A program made the position numbers and the translations under genes. Positions 16,912 to 24,493 of a stretch of 64,000 nt of DNA are shown in pieces. This DNA comes from Rhodococcus jostii RHA1 (lineage in GTDB: Bacteria > Actinomycetota > Actinomycetes > Mycobacteriales > Mycobacteriaceae). Location: contig NC_008268.1 in NCBI RefSeq assembly GCF_000014565.1, forward strand, positions 3,100,001 to 3,164,000, in the 5' to 3' direction. Numbering within the stretch: position 1 is the stretch's first letter; every line of letters starts with the position of its first letter. The notes beneath the pieces were generated by a model. That model was not told the origin of the DNA. It did not search any database and was given only the letters and a program-made list of their open reading frames with translations.

Positions 16912-19191
16912 CTACGAACGGCCGCCGCGGGCATGATCGGTCATCACCCGCGGCGGCCGTTCGGCGCGCCGGACCAAGGCATCCAACTGCTCGGTGCCGA
17001 TCGGGCTGCCGGGGAATGCCGCGACGCGGTTCAGCGGCATCGACGCGGCCATGCGCAGCAGTGACGGGTCGTCGAACACGCCCGACCCGGCGGTCTGCGC
17101 CAGCGCCGCCCCGAGAATCTCACTCCCCACCGGATGCGCCAGCCATTCACCGATCGTGGACTCCGCCGTGAGCACCGGAAGGGGTGCGTCACCCTCGACC
17201 GTCACGACCACCTCCCCGCGCAGGTCCCGCGACGAGGCGCCGACCCACACCCGATAGTCGCCGCCTTCGACGACCCACCGCGACAGCGCCGCATCGAAGT
17301 ACGCCAGGTCCTCGAACGGAATCGGGATCCGGACGCATTCGCTCGCACCGGCCGCGATGTCGACGTTCGCGAAACCTTTCAGCTCGCGAACCGGCCTGGC
17401 CACTGCCGAACCGGGGACACCGACGTACACCTGGACCACCTCACGTCCGTCCCGGGGCCCGGTGTTCGTGACCGTCAGCGCAACCTCGACTCCGGCGGCG
17501 GTCCGTGTCGCGGTGGGGGCGGAATAGTCGAAGCTCGTGTACGAAAGGCCATGCCCGAAAGGGAAACTCACCGCCACGTCTCGACTGTCGTAATACCGGT
17601 AGCCGACGAACAGGCCTTCCCCGTACCGCACGTGGCCCGCCTCGCCCGGGAAGTCGAGGTACGCCGGGGTGTCCTCGAGTCGAACGGGAATCGTCTCGGC
17701 CAGCCGGCCCGACGGGTTGACCACCCCGGAGAGCACGTCGGCGACGGCTCCCCCACCGGCCTGACCGAGGAGCCAGCCCTCCACGATCGCGGGGACTCGC
17801 CCGGCCCGACCCGACAGTCGCACGACGCTGCCGTTGGACAACACGACGACGACGCGCGGGTTGGCCGCGAGCACCGCGTCGAGCAGTTCGGTCTGCGCCG
17901 CGGGCAGTTCGATGTGTTCCCGGTCGAATCCCTCCGACTCGTCCTCCGCGGGGAGCCCGAGGAACACGACGGCGACATCGGCGGAGGCGGCCAGCGACAC
18001 CGCCTCGTCGACCAGTAGACCTGTCGCGCTGCCGGATTCATCGAGTGAGTATCCGGGCGCGAACGTGATCTCGGGGCCGACGGCGATCGTCCGAATCTCG
18101 TCGAGAGCGTTGTCGAGGCGGGTCGGGACGACCTGCGAACTGCCCGCACCCTGATAGCGCGGAGTGCGTGCGAACTCGCCGATCACCGCGATCCTCGTGT
18201 TCGCTGCGGGATCGAGCGGAAGGATTCCGTCGTTCTTCAGCAGCACGACACTGCGGCCGGCGACGTCACGGGCGAGGGCGTGGTGGGCGTCGCGGTCGTA
18301 GTCGGCGGAGGGATCGAAGTTCGACCGCACCTTCTCGACCAGCGCGAGCACCCTTTCCGCCGCAGTGTCGAGTGCGGACTGCGCGAGGGCACCGGACTCG
18401 ACCGCGGCGACGATCTGGGCGTCGGTGACCCCGTTCGTCGACGGCATCTCGAGATCGAGCCCGGCGGAGAGCGCGGCAACCCGATTCGACACGGCACCCC
18501 AGTCGGAGACGACGAGCCCGTCGAAACCCCATTCGCCGCGGAGGACGTCGGTGAGTAGCCACCGGTTCTCCGACGCGTAGACGCCGTTGATGCGGTTGTA
18601 CGAGCACATCACCGTCCACGGAGCCGCGTGCTCGACCACGTGCCGGAACCCGCGCAGGTAGATCTCGCACAGGGGCCGCGCGTCGATGTCGGCGCTCACC
18701 CGGAGCCGGTCGGTCTCCTGGTTGTTGGCGGCGAAATGCTTCAGCGACGCACCGATCCCCCGTCCCTGCAGTCCGTCGACGAGGGCGGCACCGAGCCGGC
18801 CGCTCAGAATCGGGTCTTCGGACAGGTACTCGAAGTTGCGGCCGCAGAGCGGTGAACGCTTGATGTTGATACCCGGCCCCAGCAGGACCCCGACGCCCTC
18901 GGCTTTCGCCTCGTCACCGAGGGCCCGACCGACCGTCTCGAGCAGGTCCGGGTCCCAGGTCGAACCCAGCGCGACCGCCGGCGGGAAGCCCGTCGCGGGT
19001 ACGCTGTCGCCGATGCCGAGGTGGTCGCCGCCGCCGGTCTGCTTCCGCACTCCGTGTGGGCCGTCGGTGATGTAGATCGAGGGGACACCCACCCGGTCGA
19101 GCGCCTTTGTCTCCCAGAAGTTCTCACCGCTGGTGAGCGAGGCCTTCTCCTCGGTGGTGAGCGCGGTGGATGCGGACGAACGAGTGTCCAT
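16912..19191 (-). CDS. Glycoside hydrolase family 3 beta-glucosidase-like enzyme
   Basis: 759 residues. The GH3 N-terminal barrel carries DGPHGVRK, SLKHFAANNQE and the nucleophile Asp230 in GLVVSDWGAV. The alpha/beta sandwich domain begins near VLLKNDGILPL, and a fibronectin III-like C-terminal domain contains FPFGHGLSYTSFDY and KGFANVDIAAG. It has no signal peptide, so it is cytoplasmic, probably acting on imported beta-glucosides or aryl glycosides. ATG at 19191 preceded by AGAGAGGG. The last ~30 residues are basic and unusual for the family, and their codons overlap the terminator hairpin. A perfect palindrome at 19275 lies 84 bp upstream. Confidence 0.92.
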   Translation of the reverse strand: MDTRSSASTALTTEEKASLTSGENFWETKALDRVGVPSIYITDGPHGVRKQTGGGDHLGIGDSVPATGFPPAVALGSTWDPDLLETVGRALGDEAKAEGVGVLLGPGINIKRSPLCGRNFEYLSEDPILSGRLGAALVDGLQGRGIGASLKHFAANNQETDRLRVSADIDARPLCEIYLRGFRHVVEHAAPWTVMCSYNRINGVYASENRWLLTDVLRGEWGFDGLVVSDWGAVSNRVAALSAGLDLEMPSTNGVTDAQIVAAVESGALAQSALDTAAERVLALVEKVRSNFDPSADYDRDAHHALARDVAGRSVVLLKNDGILPLDPAANTRIAVIGEFARTPRYQGAGSSQVVPTRLDNALDEIRTIAVGPEITFAPGYSLDESGSATGLLVDEAVSLAASADVAVVFLGLPAEDESEGFDREHIELPAAQTELLDAVLAANPRVVVVLSNGSVVRLSGRAGRVPAIVEGWLLGQAGGGAVADVLSGVVNPSGRLAETIPVRLEDTPAYLDFPGEAGHVRYGEGLFVGYRYYDSRDVAVSFPFGHGLSYTSFDYSAPTATRTAAGVEVALTVTNTGPRDGREVVQVYVGVPGSAVARPVRELKGFANVDIAAGASECVRIPIPFEDLAYFDAALSRWVVEGGDYRVWVGASSRDLRGEVVVTVEGDAPLPVLTAESTIGEWLAHPVGSEILGAALAQTAGSGVFDDPSLLRMAASMPLNRVAAFPGSPIGTEQLDALVRRAERPPRVMTDHARGGRS
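16916..16962. terminator. Strong bidirectional hairpin between GntR and GH3 genes
   Basis: GAACGGCCGCCGCGGG (16916-16931) pairs perfectly with CCCGCGGCGGCCGTTC (16947-16962) around a 15-nt loop. The 16-bp stem lies just after the GntR stop and inside the last codons of the convergent beta-glucosidase gene, so it can end transcription from both sides. No U-tract follows, as is common in actinobacteria. Confidence 0.75.
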
Positions 19192-19274
19192 GGTCCCTCT
19201 CTCCGTGGCGGCCGGGTCGGGAGCATCGTATCGGTGGGACCGTCGGATTCGTGCGACTTTCCGCCGTGCCAATA

Positions 19275-19288
19275 CATACGTACGTATG
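19275..19288. promoter_or_regulatory. Perfect palindrome CATACGTACGTATG upstream of GH3 gene
   Basis: Symmetrical 14-mer in the 107-bp gap between the GH3 start (19191) and the P450 stop (19299). Palindromes of this type are common TetR-family operators. It is AT-rich against a GC-rich background and sits where a promoter for the GH3 gene would lie. Confidence 0.5.
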
Positions 19289-19298
19289 GTTTTCGCGC

Positions 19299-20507
19299 CT
19301 AGGGCAGCCGCACCTTGACCGGCACGGATTCCCACGACCGCAGCGTGTTGTTGAGGTGCCGGTGAACCGGCCCGGCAATCTCCAGTGAGTGCACCCGCGA
19401 GGCCAGTGCCGTCAGGAGCGCCTCCGATTCGAGCCGGGCGACGTGCTGGCCGACGCACTGGTGAATTCCCATCCCGTACCCCACGTGCCCCGACGGGTTG
19501 CGGCCGAGATCGAATACTTCCGGGTTCTCCCACCGGCGGGGATCCCGGTTCGCGGCGCCGAGGAACATCAGGATCTTCTTGCCGTCCGGGATGGTCGCGC
19601 CGCCGATCTCGGTGTCGCGGGTGGCGGTGCGGAAGAACGTCTGGACCGGCGACTCCCACCGGACCGCCTCGTCGAACGCCGTCCGGGCCAGCGTGCGGTT
19701 CTCGCGCAGCCTCGCCCACTGGTCCGGATGCGTCGCGAACGCGTAGAGCACGGCCGCGAGTCCGTTGACCGTGGTGTCCACCCCCGCCGTCAGCAACGAG
19801 CGCACGACGAGCGGCGCCTGCTCGTACGTGATGTCGCCGCGGTCCGCCGCCGCCCAGATCTGCGCACCGAAACCGTCGCCGGTGAGCGCGTCGCGGGCGC
19901 ACTGCGCGTTGACCCAGCCGGACAGTTCGGCCACCCGCGGCGCCCCTTTCTCCACCAGACCGTTGGCGGGACCGAACGCGTTGAATGCATGGTCCCCGTA
20001 CGGCAGCAGGTTCTCCCGTCCGGCGTCGGGAATGCCGACGGCATCCGGAAAGACCCGCAGCGGGAACGCGGCGGCGAGGTCGGTGACCGCGTCGAATTCG
20101 GTTGTGTTCGCGAGCAACTGGTCGACGAGGGCCTCCGCATCCTGAATCCACGCTGCCCTGAGTTTCTGCAGCGCGCGGGGGCCCAGAATCTTGCTCAGCA
20201 CCGCCCGCGGAGCGTCGTGATGCGGCGGGTCGGCCTCGAGCAGGATGCTCGGCGGACGCCACGGGGTCTCGTACCGGAAGTTGCTCAGGCCGACCCCGGC
20301 AGCGGATTGGAACGACTGCCAGTCGGTCAGCGCGGCATGGACCTGCTCGTAGCGGCCCAGCGCGAAGACGTCGTACCGCCGCAGGTACACGACGGGGCCG
20401 GCGTCCCGCAGATTTGCCTGGAACGGCAACGGGTCCTGCAGGACATCGAGGGCGAACGGGTCGGCGTCGCTGACGGGCAACGCGGGAGCGGGGGCGAACA
20501 TCGTCAC
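19299..20507 (-). CDS. Cytochrome P450, CYP199A-type (para-substituted benzoate O-demethylase-like)
   Basis: 402 residues. The heme ligand is Cys351 in YGMGIHQCVGQHVARLE, with I-helix AGVDTT at 241-246 and K-helix EAVR at 280-283. Residues recalled from CYP199A4 as binding the benzoate carboxylate and lining the pocket are present in equivalent motifs: WRPPS (R84, S87), FNAFGP (F175, F178), VVRSLL (R236, S237) and PVQTFFRT. This predicts oxidation of 4-methoxybenzoate-like acids. GTG start at 20507; an ATG six bases further in is possible. It follows the reductase gene after 24 bp, forming a two-gene system. No separate ferredoxin gene is present. Confidence 0.9.
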   Translation of the reverse strand: MTMFAPAPALPVSDADPFALDVLQDPLPFQANLRDAGPVVYLRRYDVFALGRYEQVHAALTDWQSFQSAAGVGLSNFRYETPWRPPSILLEADPPHHDAPRAVLSKILGPRALQKLRAAWIQDAEALVDQLLANTTEFDAVTDLAAAFPLRVFPDAVGIPDAGRENLLPYGDHAFNAFGPANGLVEKGAPRVAELSGWVNAQCARDALTGDGFGAQIWAAADRGDITYEQAPLVVRSLLTAGVDTTVNGLAAVLYAFATHPDQWARLRENRTLARTAFDEAVRWESPVQTFFRTATRDTEIGGATIPDGKKILMFLGAANRDPRRWENPEVFDLGRNPSGHVGYGMGIHQCVGQHVARLESEALLTALASRVHSLEIAGPVHRHLNNTLRSWESVPVKVRLP

Positions 20508-20531
20508 GGTGAGTCCCTTCGGGTGGGTGTG

Positions 20532-21503
20532 TCAGAGGTCGAGCACGAGGCGGTCGGAGCAGGACCGGGAGACGCAGATGAGCATGCAGTCGCCGGCGGA
20601 CCGCTCCTCGTCGTCGAGGACCGAATCGCGGTGGTCGGGGGCGCCGGCGAGGACGGTGGTTTCGCAGGTCCCGCACGTGCCCTCGCGGCACGAGGACAGA
20701 ACGTCGACCCCGGCCGCCTGCACGGCGTCGAGGACGCTGGCGCCGGGCGTCACCGTCACCGCGAGGCCGGAGCGCGCGAGTTCGACCTCGAACGGTTCGT
20801 CGCGCAGCGGTACGCCGTTGTCCTTCGGCACGAAGCGTTCGGTCCTCAGCGTGCCGACGGGCCAGTCCGTGCAACAGTTTTCGACGGCGGCGAGGAGTGG
20901 TCCGGGCCCGCACACGTAGACCTTCGCGTCGGCGGCCTCCGCGGCGAGATGCGCCGACAGGTCGAGGTGGCCCTGCTCGTCGCGAGGCACGACGGACACC
21001 CGGTCGCCGTAGGCGGCGAGTTCGTCCCGGAACGCCATGGACGTGCGGGTGCGGCCGCCGTACAGGAGTTGCCAGTCGATTCCCATCAGCTCCGCCTGAC
21101 GGACCATCGGCAGCAGCGGGGTGATCCCGATACCGCCGGCGATGAACAGGTACCTCGGTGCGGGGACGAGCGGGAAGTTGTTGCGCGGACCGCCGACCCC
21201 GACGAGATCACCCTCCGCGAGTACGTCGTGGACGTACGCCGACCCGCCCCGGCCCGCCGGTTCCCGCAGCACCCCGACCCGGTAGCTGTACGCGTCCCAC
21301 CGGTCGCCGCACAGCGAGTACTGCCGCGTCAGCCCGTTCGGGAGCAACAGGTCGATGTGGGCCCCCGGTGCCCAGTCGGGCAGGCGCCGTCCGTCGGGGT
21401 GACGCAAGGTCAGCGCGACAACACTTTCCGCGACAACCTCTTTGGCGACAACCTGTAGCGCCGCGTTCGCTGGCGCACCGGAAGAAACCGGGTTCTGTGG
21501 CAT
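20532..21503 (-). CDS. Three-domain oxidoreductase, PDR/VanB type (flavin + NAD + C-terminal [2Fe-2S])
   Basis: 323 residues. Flavin-binding RQYSLCGD is at 60-67, NAD-binding FIAGGIGITPLLPM at 120-133 and YVCGPGPLL at 196-204. A C-terminal plant-type ferredoxin domain has ligands C272, C277, C280 and C310 (SCREGTCGTCETTV..CMLIC). This layout is that of phthalate dioxygenase reductase and vanillate demethylase VanB. It lies immediately before the CYP199A-type P450 and presumably supplies its electrons from NAD(P)H, replacing the usual separate ferredoxin and reductase. ATG at 21503 with GAGGAGTCGAG just upstream. Confidence 0.93.
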   Translation of the reverse strand: MPQNPVSSGAPANAALQVVAKEVVAESVVALTLRHPDGRRLPDWAPGAHIDLLLPNGLTRQYSLCGDRWDAYSYRVGVLREPAGRGGSAYVHDVLAEGDLVGVGGPRNNFPLVPAPRYLFIAGGIGITPLLPMVRQAELMGIDWQLLYGGRTRTSMAFRDELAAYGDRVSVVPRDEQGHLDLSAHLAAEAADAKVYVCGPGPLLAAVENCCTDWPVGTLRTERFVPKDNGVPLRDEPFEVELARSGLAVTVTPGASVLDAVQAAGVDVLSSCREGTCGTCETTVLAGAPDHRDSVLDDEERSAGDCMLICVSRSCSDRLVLDL

Positions 21504-21567
21504 CTCGACTCCTCGTTCTGGCGTTTGTTCGAGGATCTTCCGAGCCGGGGGTGAGCCGCCAGATCAT

Positions 21568-21582
21568 TTTCAATAGTTGAAA
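21568..21582. promoter_or_regulatory. Inverted repeat TTTCAA-N3-TTGAAA before reductase/P450
   Basis: Perfect 6-3-6 dyad 65 bp upstream of the reductase ATG and just after the TetR stop. It is in a short AT-rich patch and is a good candidate operator for the P450 system. Confidence 0.5.
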
Positions 21583-21604
21583 GTCGAGATGTAACCGGGG
21601 TCAC

Positions 21605-22288
21605 TCAACTGGGCAGAGACGGTCCGCCTGCCCGCTCGAGTCCGTCGAGAATCAGGTCGAGTCCGTATTCGTACTCGTCACCGAAGTCGTATCCGGGTGC
21701 CATGGCGTGCTGCCTCACGAACTCGGTGAGGTGGGGGTACTCGTCGGCCGGGACGCTGCCGAGGATCGATTCCGCCACGTCGGTGAGCTCGTCGGAGGAG
21801 CCGAACGGCAGGCTCGTCTCCTGCATCGCGAAGCCGTAGATGTAGCTGTCCAGGGCCGAGAATGCATGCGCGGCAGACTCGATGGAGAATCCCGCTGCCC
21901 GCAGAATGCCCAGCACCGCGTCATGGTGCCGGAGCGTCGCGGGGCCGGGGGTTGTCCGCGATTCCATCAGGACGGTGGCCCAGCGGTGCCGTGCGAGCAC
22001 GTCCCGTACGGAGATAGCGCGCCGGCGCATCGCGGACTTCCAGTCGCGACCGTTCGGCGGCAGGTCGATCTCGCCGAAGACGACGTCCACCATGCCGTCG
22101 AGGAGGTCGTCCTTGTTCTTCACGTGCCGGTACAACGACATCGCCTCCACCCCGAGCGTCTCCGCGATCCGGCGCATCGTGAGTGCCTCGACGCCGCTGT
22201 CGTCGGCGAGGGCGACGGCGGCGTTCAGGACGCGCTCCCTGGTCAGGGGGACGCGGGGTTCTGCCTTCGGGTCGGTCTCGGCCGTCAT
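21605..22288 (-). CDS. TetR-family regulator (TetR-C1-like ligand domain)
   Basis: 227 residues. HTH at ~20-60 (RERVLNAAVALADDSGVEAL, MRRIAETLGVEAMSLYRHV, KNKDDLLDGMVD); the 'SLYRHVKNKDDLLDGM' form is typical of the tetracycline-repressor C-terminal class. It is divergent from the oxidoreductase at 22391, with two tandem operator-like repeats between them, and upstream of the reductase/P450 pair on the same strand. The nearest target is the divergent oxidoreductase plus itself; control of the P450 pair is possible. Confidence 0.92.
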   Translation of the reverse strand: MTAETDPKAEPRVPLTRERVLNAAVALADDSGVEALTMRRIAETLGVEAMSLYRHVKNKDDLLDGMVDVVFGEIDLPPNGRDWKSAMRRRAISVRDVLARHRWATVLMESRTTPGPATLRHHDAVLGILRAAGFSIESAAHAFSALDSYIYGFAMQETSLPFGSSDELTDVAESILGSVPADEYPHLTEFVRQHAMAPGYDFGDEYEYGLDLILDGLERAGGPSLPS

Positions 22289-22307
22289 CGCACATTCTCC
22301 ACCGGCA

Positions 22308-22343
22308 TAGTTTACGTTGTAAGCACTAGTTTACATTGTAAGC
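22308..22343. promoter_or_regulatory. Two tandem TetR operator-like repeats
   Basis: TAGTTTACGTTGTAAGC at 22308-22324 and TAGTTTACATTGTAAGC at 22327-22343 differ at one base. Each holds a TTAC-N3-GTAA dyad (22312-22322 and 22331-22341). They are spaced exactly 19 bp apart, about two helical turns, so two dimers could bind the same face. They lie between the divergent TetR and oxidoreductase starts. Confidence 0.7.
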
Positions 22344-22390
22344 GTACGCTCTAAGCAGACGGCCGATCCGCCATCCGAATGGAGTCCGAC

Positions 22391-23401
22391 ATGGAGTCAC
22401 CGACCCACGCCGACAGCCGCATGAAGGCCGTCGCCCAGGACGTCTACGGCCCGCCCGAGGTCCTCGAGCTGCGGGACGTCGAAAGACCGGTTCCCGCCGA
22501 CGACGAGGTGCTGGTCCGAGTGCACGCGGCGGGTGTCGATCGCGGTGTGGCACACCTCGTGACCGGTCTCCCATATCCGTTGCGCCTCGCGGGCTACGGC
22601 CTCCGCCGGCCCAAGGCCGCTGTTCCTGGGATGGATCTGGCCGGACGCGTCGAAGCGATCGGTCGCGACGTCACGGGATTCCGCCCCGGCGACGACGTGT
22701 TCGGCATCGGCGCCGGAACCTTCGCGGAGTACGCGTGCGCACCGGCGGCAAAGCTCGCGCACAAGCCCGCCGATCTGACGTTCGTGCAAGCCGCGGCGAT
22801 CGCGATCTCCGGGCTGACGGCGCTGCAGGGTGTGCGCGACCACGGCAGGGTCACGGCGGGGCAGGCGGTGCTCATCATCGGCGCGTCCGGCGGCGTCGGC
22901 ACGTTCGCCGTGCAGGTGGCCAAGGCGTACGGGGCGGAGGTCACGGGCGTGTGCAGCACCGCGAAAGTCGACCTGGTCCGGTCGATCGGAGCCGACCACG
23001 TCGTCGACTACACACGCGAAGACTTCACCCGACTCGGGCGGCGCTACGACGTCGTCCTCGACATCGGCGGCAACTCGTCCCTTTCCCGCCTGCGTCGTGT
23101 CCTCACCCCGCGCGGCCGACTCGTCATCGTCGGCGGCGAAACCGACGGACGGTGGCTGGGCGGCACCGATCGCCAGCTGCGCGCACTCGCGCTGTCCCCC
23201 TTCGTGAGTCAGACACTGTGCGTGTTCGTCTCGAAGGAGGACGGTAACGACCTGCTCGTGCTCCGCGACCTCGTCGAGTCCGGCGACGTCACACCCGTCA
23301 TCGACCGGACGTACTCGTTGAGCGAGGCCGCCACCGCACTCCGGCGGCTCGTCGACGGTCAGGTTCGCGGGAAGCTCGTGGTCACCGTGTCCGCCGGCTG
23401 A
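22391..23401 (+). CDS. Zinc-free medium-chain dehydrogenase/reductase (quinone oxidoreductase-like)
   Basis: 336 residues. Features are an N-terminal GroES-like domain (MKAVAQDVYGPPEVLELRDV), PGMDLAGRVEAIGRDV, and a Rossmann motif GASGGVGTFAVQVAKAYGAEV. Structural and catalytic zinc cysteines are missing, so it belongs to the NADPH quinone/enone reductase branch. ATG at 22391 is preferred because GGAG at 22381 is well spaced; ATG 22379 has no ribosome site. Divergent from a TetR regulator through two tandem operators, the usual arrangement for a stress- or xenobiotic-inducible reductase. Confidence 0.9.
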   Translation: MESPTHADSRMKAVAQDVYGPPEVLELRDVERPVPADDEVLVRVHAAGVDRGVAHLVTGLPYPLRLAGYGLRRPKAAVPGMDLAGRVEAIGRDVTGFRPGDDVFGIGAGTFAEYACAPAAKLAHKPADLTFVQAAAIAISGLTALQGVRDHGRVTAGQAVLIIGASGGVGTFAVQVAKAYGAEVTGVCSTAKVDLVRSIGADHVVDYTREDFTRLGRRYDVVLDIGGNSSLSRLRRVLTPRGRLVIVGGETDGRWLGGTDRQLRALALSPFVSQTLCVFVSKEDGNDLLVLRDLVESGDVTPVIDRTYSLSEAATALRRLVDGQVRGKLVVTVSAG

Positions 23402-23402
23402 G

Positions 23403-23558
23403 TTAGGCGGTGTGCGCCCTTCGGCTGATGTCTTTGTCGACGGCGGTGGCGATGTCGTGGACGAGCCGCGAGTGCCAGAGTTTATGTGCCTCGAGGTCCG
23501 CGGTGAGCGCGTGGCAGTCCGGGCATTCCCGGGGGCTGGGTTGCGAGGTGCTTTCCAT
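23403..23558 (-). CDS. Small putative zinc-binding protein
   Basis: 51 residues from the ATG at 23558. The sequence holds a CPDCH pair at ~11-15 and a HKLWH pair about 16 residues later, followed by the amphipathic helix SRLVHDIATAVDKDI. The Cys2-His2-like spacing suggests a single zinc site. An in-frame extension to 23645 exists, but the upstream part (rich in P, R, G) looks non-coding. Ends one base from the convergent oxidoreductase. No function is known to me. Confidence 0.5.
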   Translation of the reverse strand: MESTSQPSPRECPDCHALTADLEAHKLWHSRLVHDIATAVDKDISRRAHTA

Positions 23559-23713
23559 GATGCTGCGCTTTCTGGGAGAAGTGGTTCCGTTTCCACCGTG
23601 GCACGGGCGGGGCGGATAGTCCACCGCGCACAGTGTCACAGACATTGGTCAGCCGCCCGCGCAATTGCGTCGGATTCCGGCAAATCCGTGGGAATCTGCC
23701 ACCTGGGCTTGCC

Positions 23714-24466
23714 TCACGTCGACGCCGCCGCCATCACGCGGGTGATGCCCTTCGCGGCCGCCTGCAGCGCGGGGATCTGCGCGTACGCCTTCTCGTCGTT
23801 CGGCACGATGACCGACAGCGCGGCGACCACCTTGCCGTGGCCGTCCCGCACCGGGACCGCGACGCCCGTGGTGTCCGGGTAGAGGTGTCCGGCGCAGAGG
23901 ATGTAGCCGTGCCGGCGGACGTCGGCGAGCACTCCTCGCAGCTGTCGTGCGGTGCGAATCGTGTTGTCGGTGTAGACCTTCAACGGCTCGCTCAGTATGC
24001 GCTCCTGCAGCTCCGCCGGTCCGTGCGCGAGCAGGACCAGCCCGGACGAGGACACGTGGAGCGGCATCCGACCCGCGATGCGCGTGTAGTTGACCACGGC
24101 GCCCGGTGCCGTGAGCCGCTCGATGAACAACACCTCGTCGCCCTCGAGGACACCGAGCTGAGTGTGCTGCCCGACGACGGCGTGCAGGTCCTCCATGAAC
24201 GGCATCGCCGCTTCCCTGAGCCCGAGGGTCGGGGACGCCCGCGACACGACCTCCCACAGGCGGACCCCGATCCGCACCTTCCGGTCCTCACGCTCGAGCC
24301 AGCCGCACCCCACCAGTTCGTCGATCAACCGCGACGTCGTGGAGATGTGGAGACCGGACCGTCGCGCGATCTCGGACACCGTGAGCAGCGAATCGTCCGA
24401 ACGGAACGATTCGACTATCCGCACCGTCCGGGCCAGGACGGACTCGCCGGTGTGCACACGTGCCAT
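23714..24466 (-). CDS. IclR-family transcriptional regulator
   Basis: 250 residues. N-terminal winged HTH (VLARTVRIVESFRSDDSLLT, SEIARRSGLHISTTSRLIDEL) and a GAF-like effector domain with AVVNYTRIAGRMPLHVSSSG and GYILCAGHLYPDTTGVAVPV, typical of IclR proteins binding small aromatic or organic acids. ATG at 24466; a GTG at 24481 would add MHTEG. It stands alone between the small zinc protein and the ABC exporter genes, so its target is not obvious from context. Confidence 0.92.
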   Translation of the reverse strand: MARVHTGESVLARTVRIVESFRSDDSLLTVSEIARRSGLHISTTSRLIDELVGCGWLEREDRKVRIGVRLWEVVSRASPTLGLREAAMPFMEDLHAVVGQHTQLGVLEGDEVLFIERLTAPGAVVNYTRIAGRMPLHVSSSGLVLLAHGPAELQERILSEPLKVYTDNTIRTARQLRGVLADVRRHGYILCAGHLYPDTTGVAVPVRDGHGKVVAALSVIVPNDEKAYAQIPALQAAAKGITRVMAAAST

Positions 24467-24493
24467 GCCTTCAGTGTGCACACCGACCGGCGC

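Noticed and set aside
16912-20913. A 1333-residue extended GH3 protein
   Set aside because: The extension past 19191 runs antisense-frame through the P450 gene, is Arg-rich and has no domains. ATG 19191 has a good ribosome site.
19389-21458. Long plus-strand open frame of 689 codons opposite the P450/reductase genes
   Set aside because: Mirror-frame artefact of high-GC coding DNA. It lacks motifs, while the minus strand codes for two clear enzymes.
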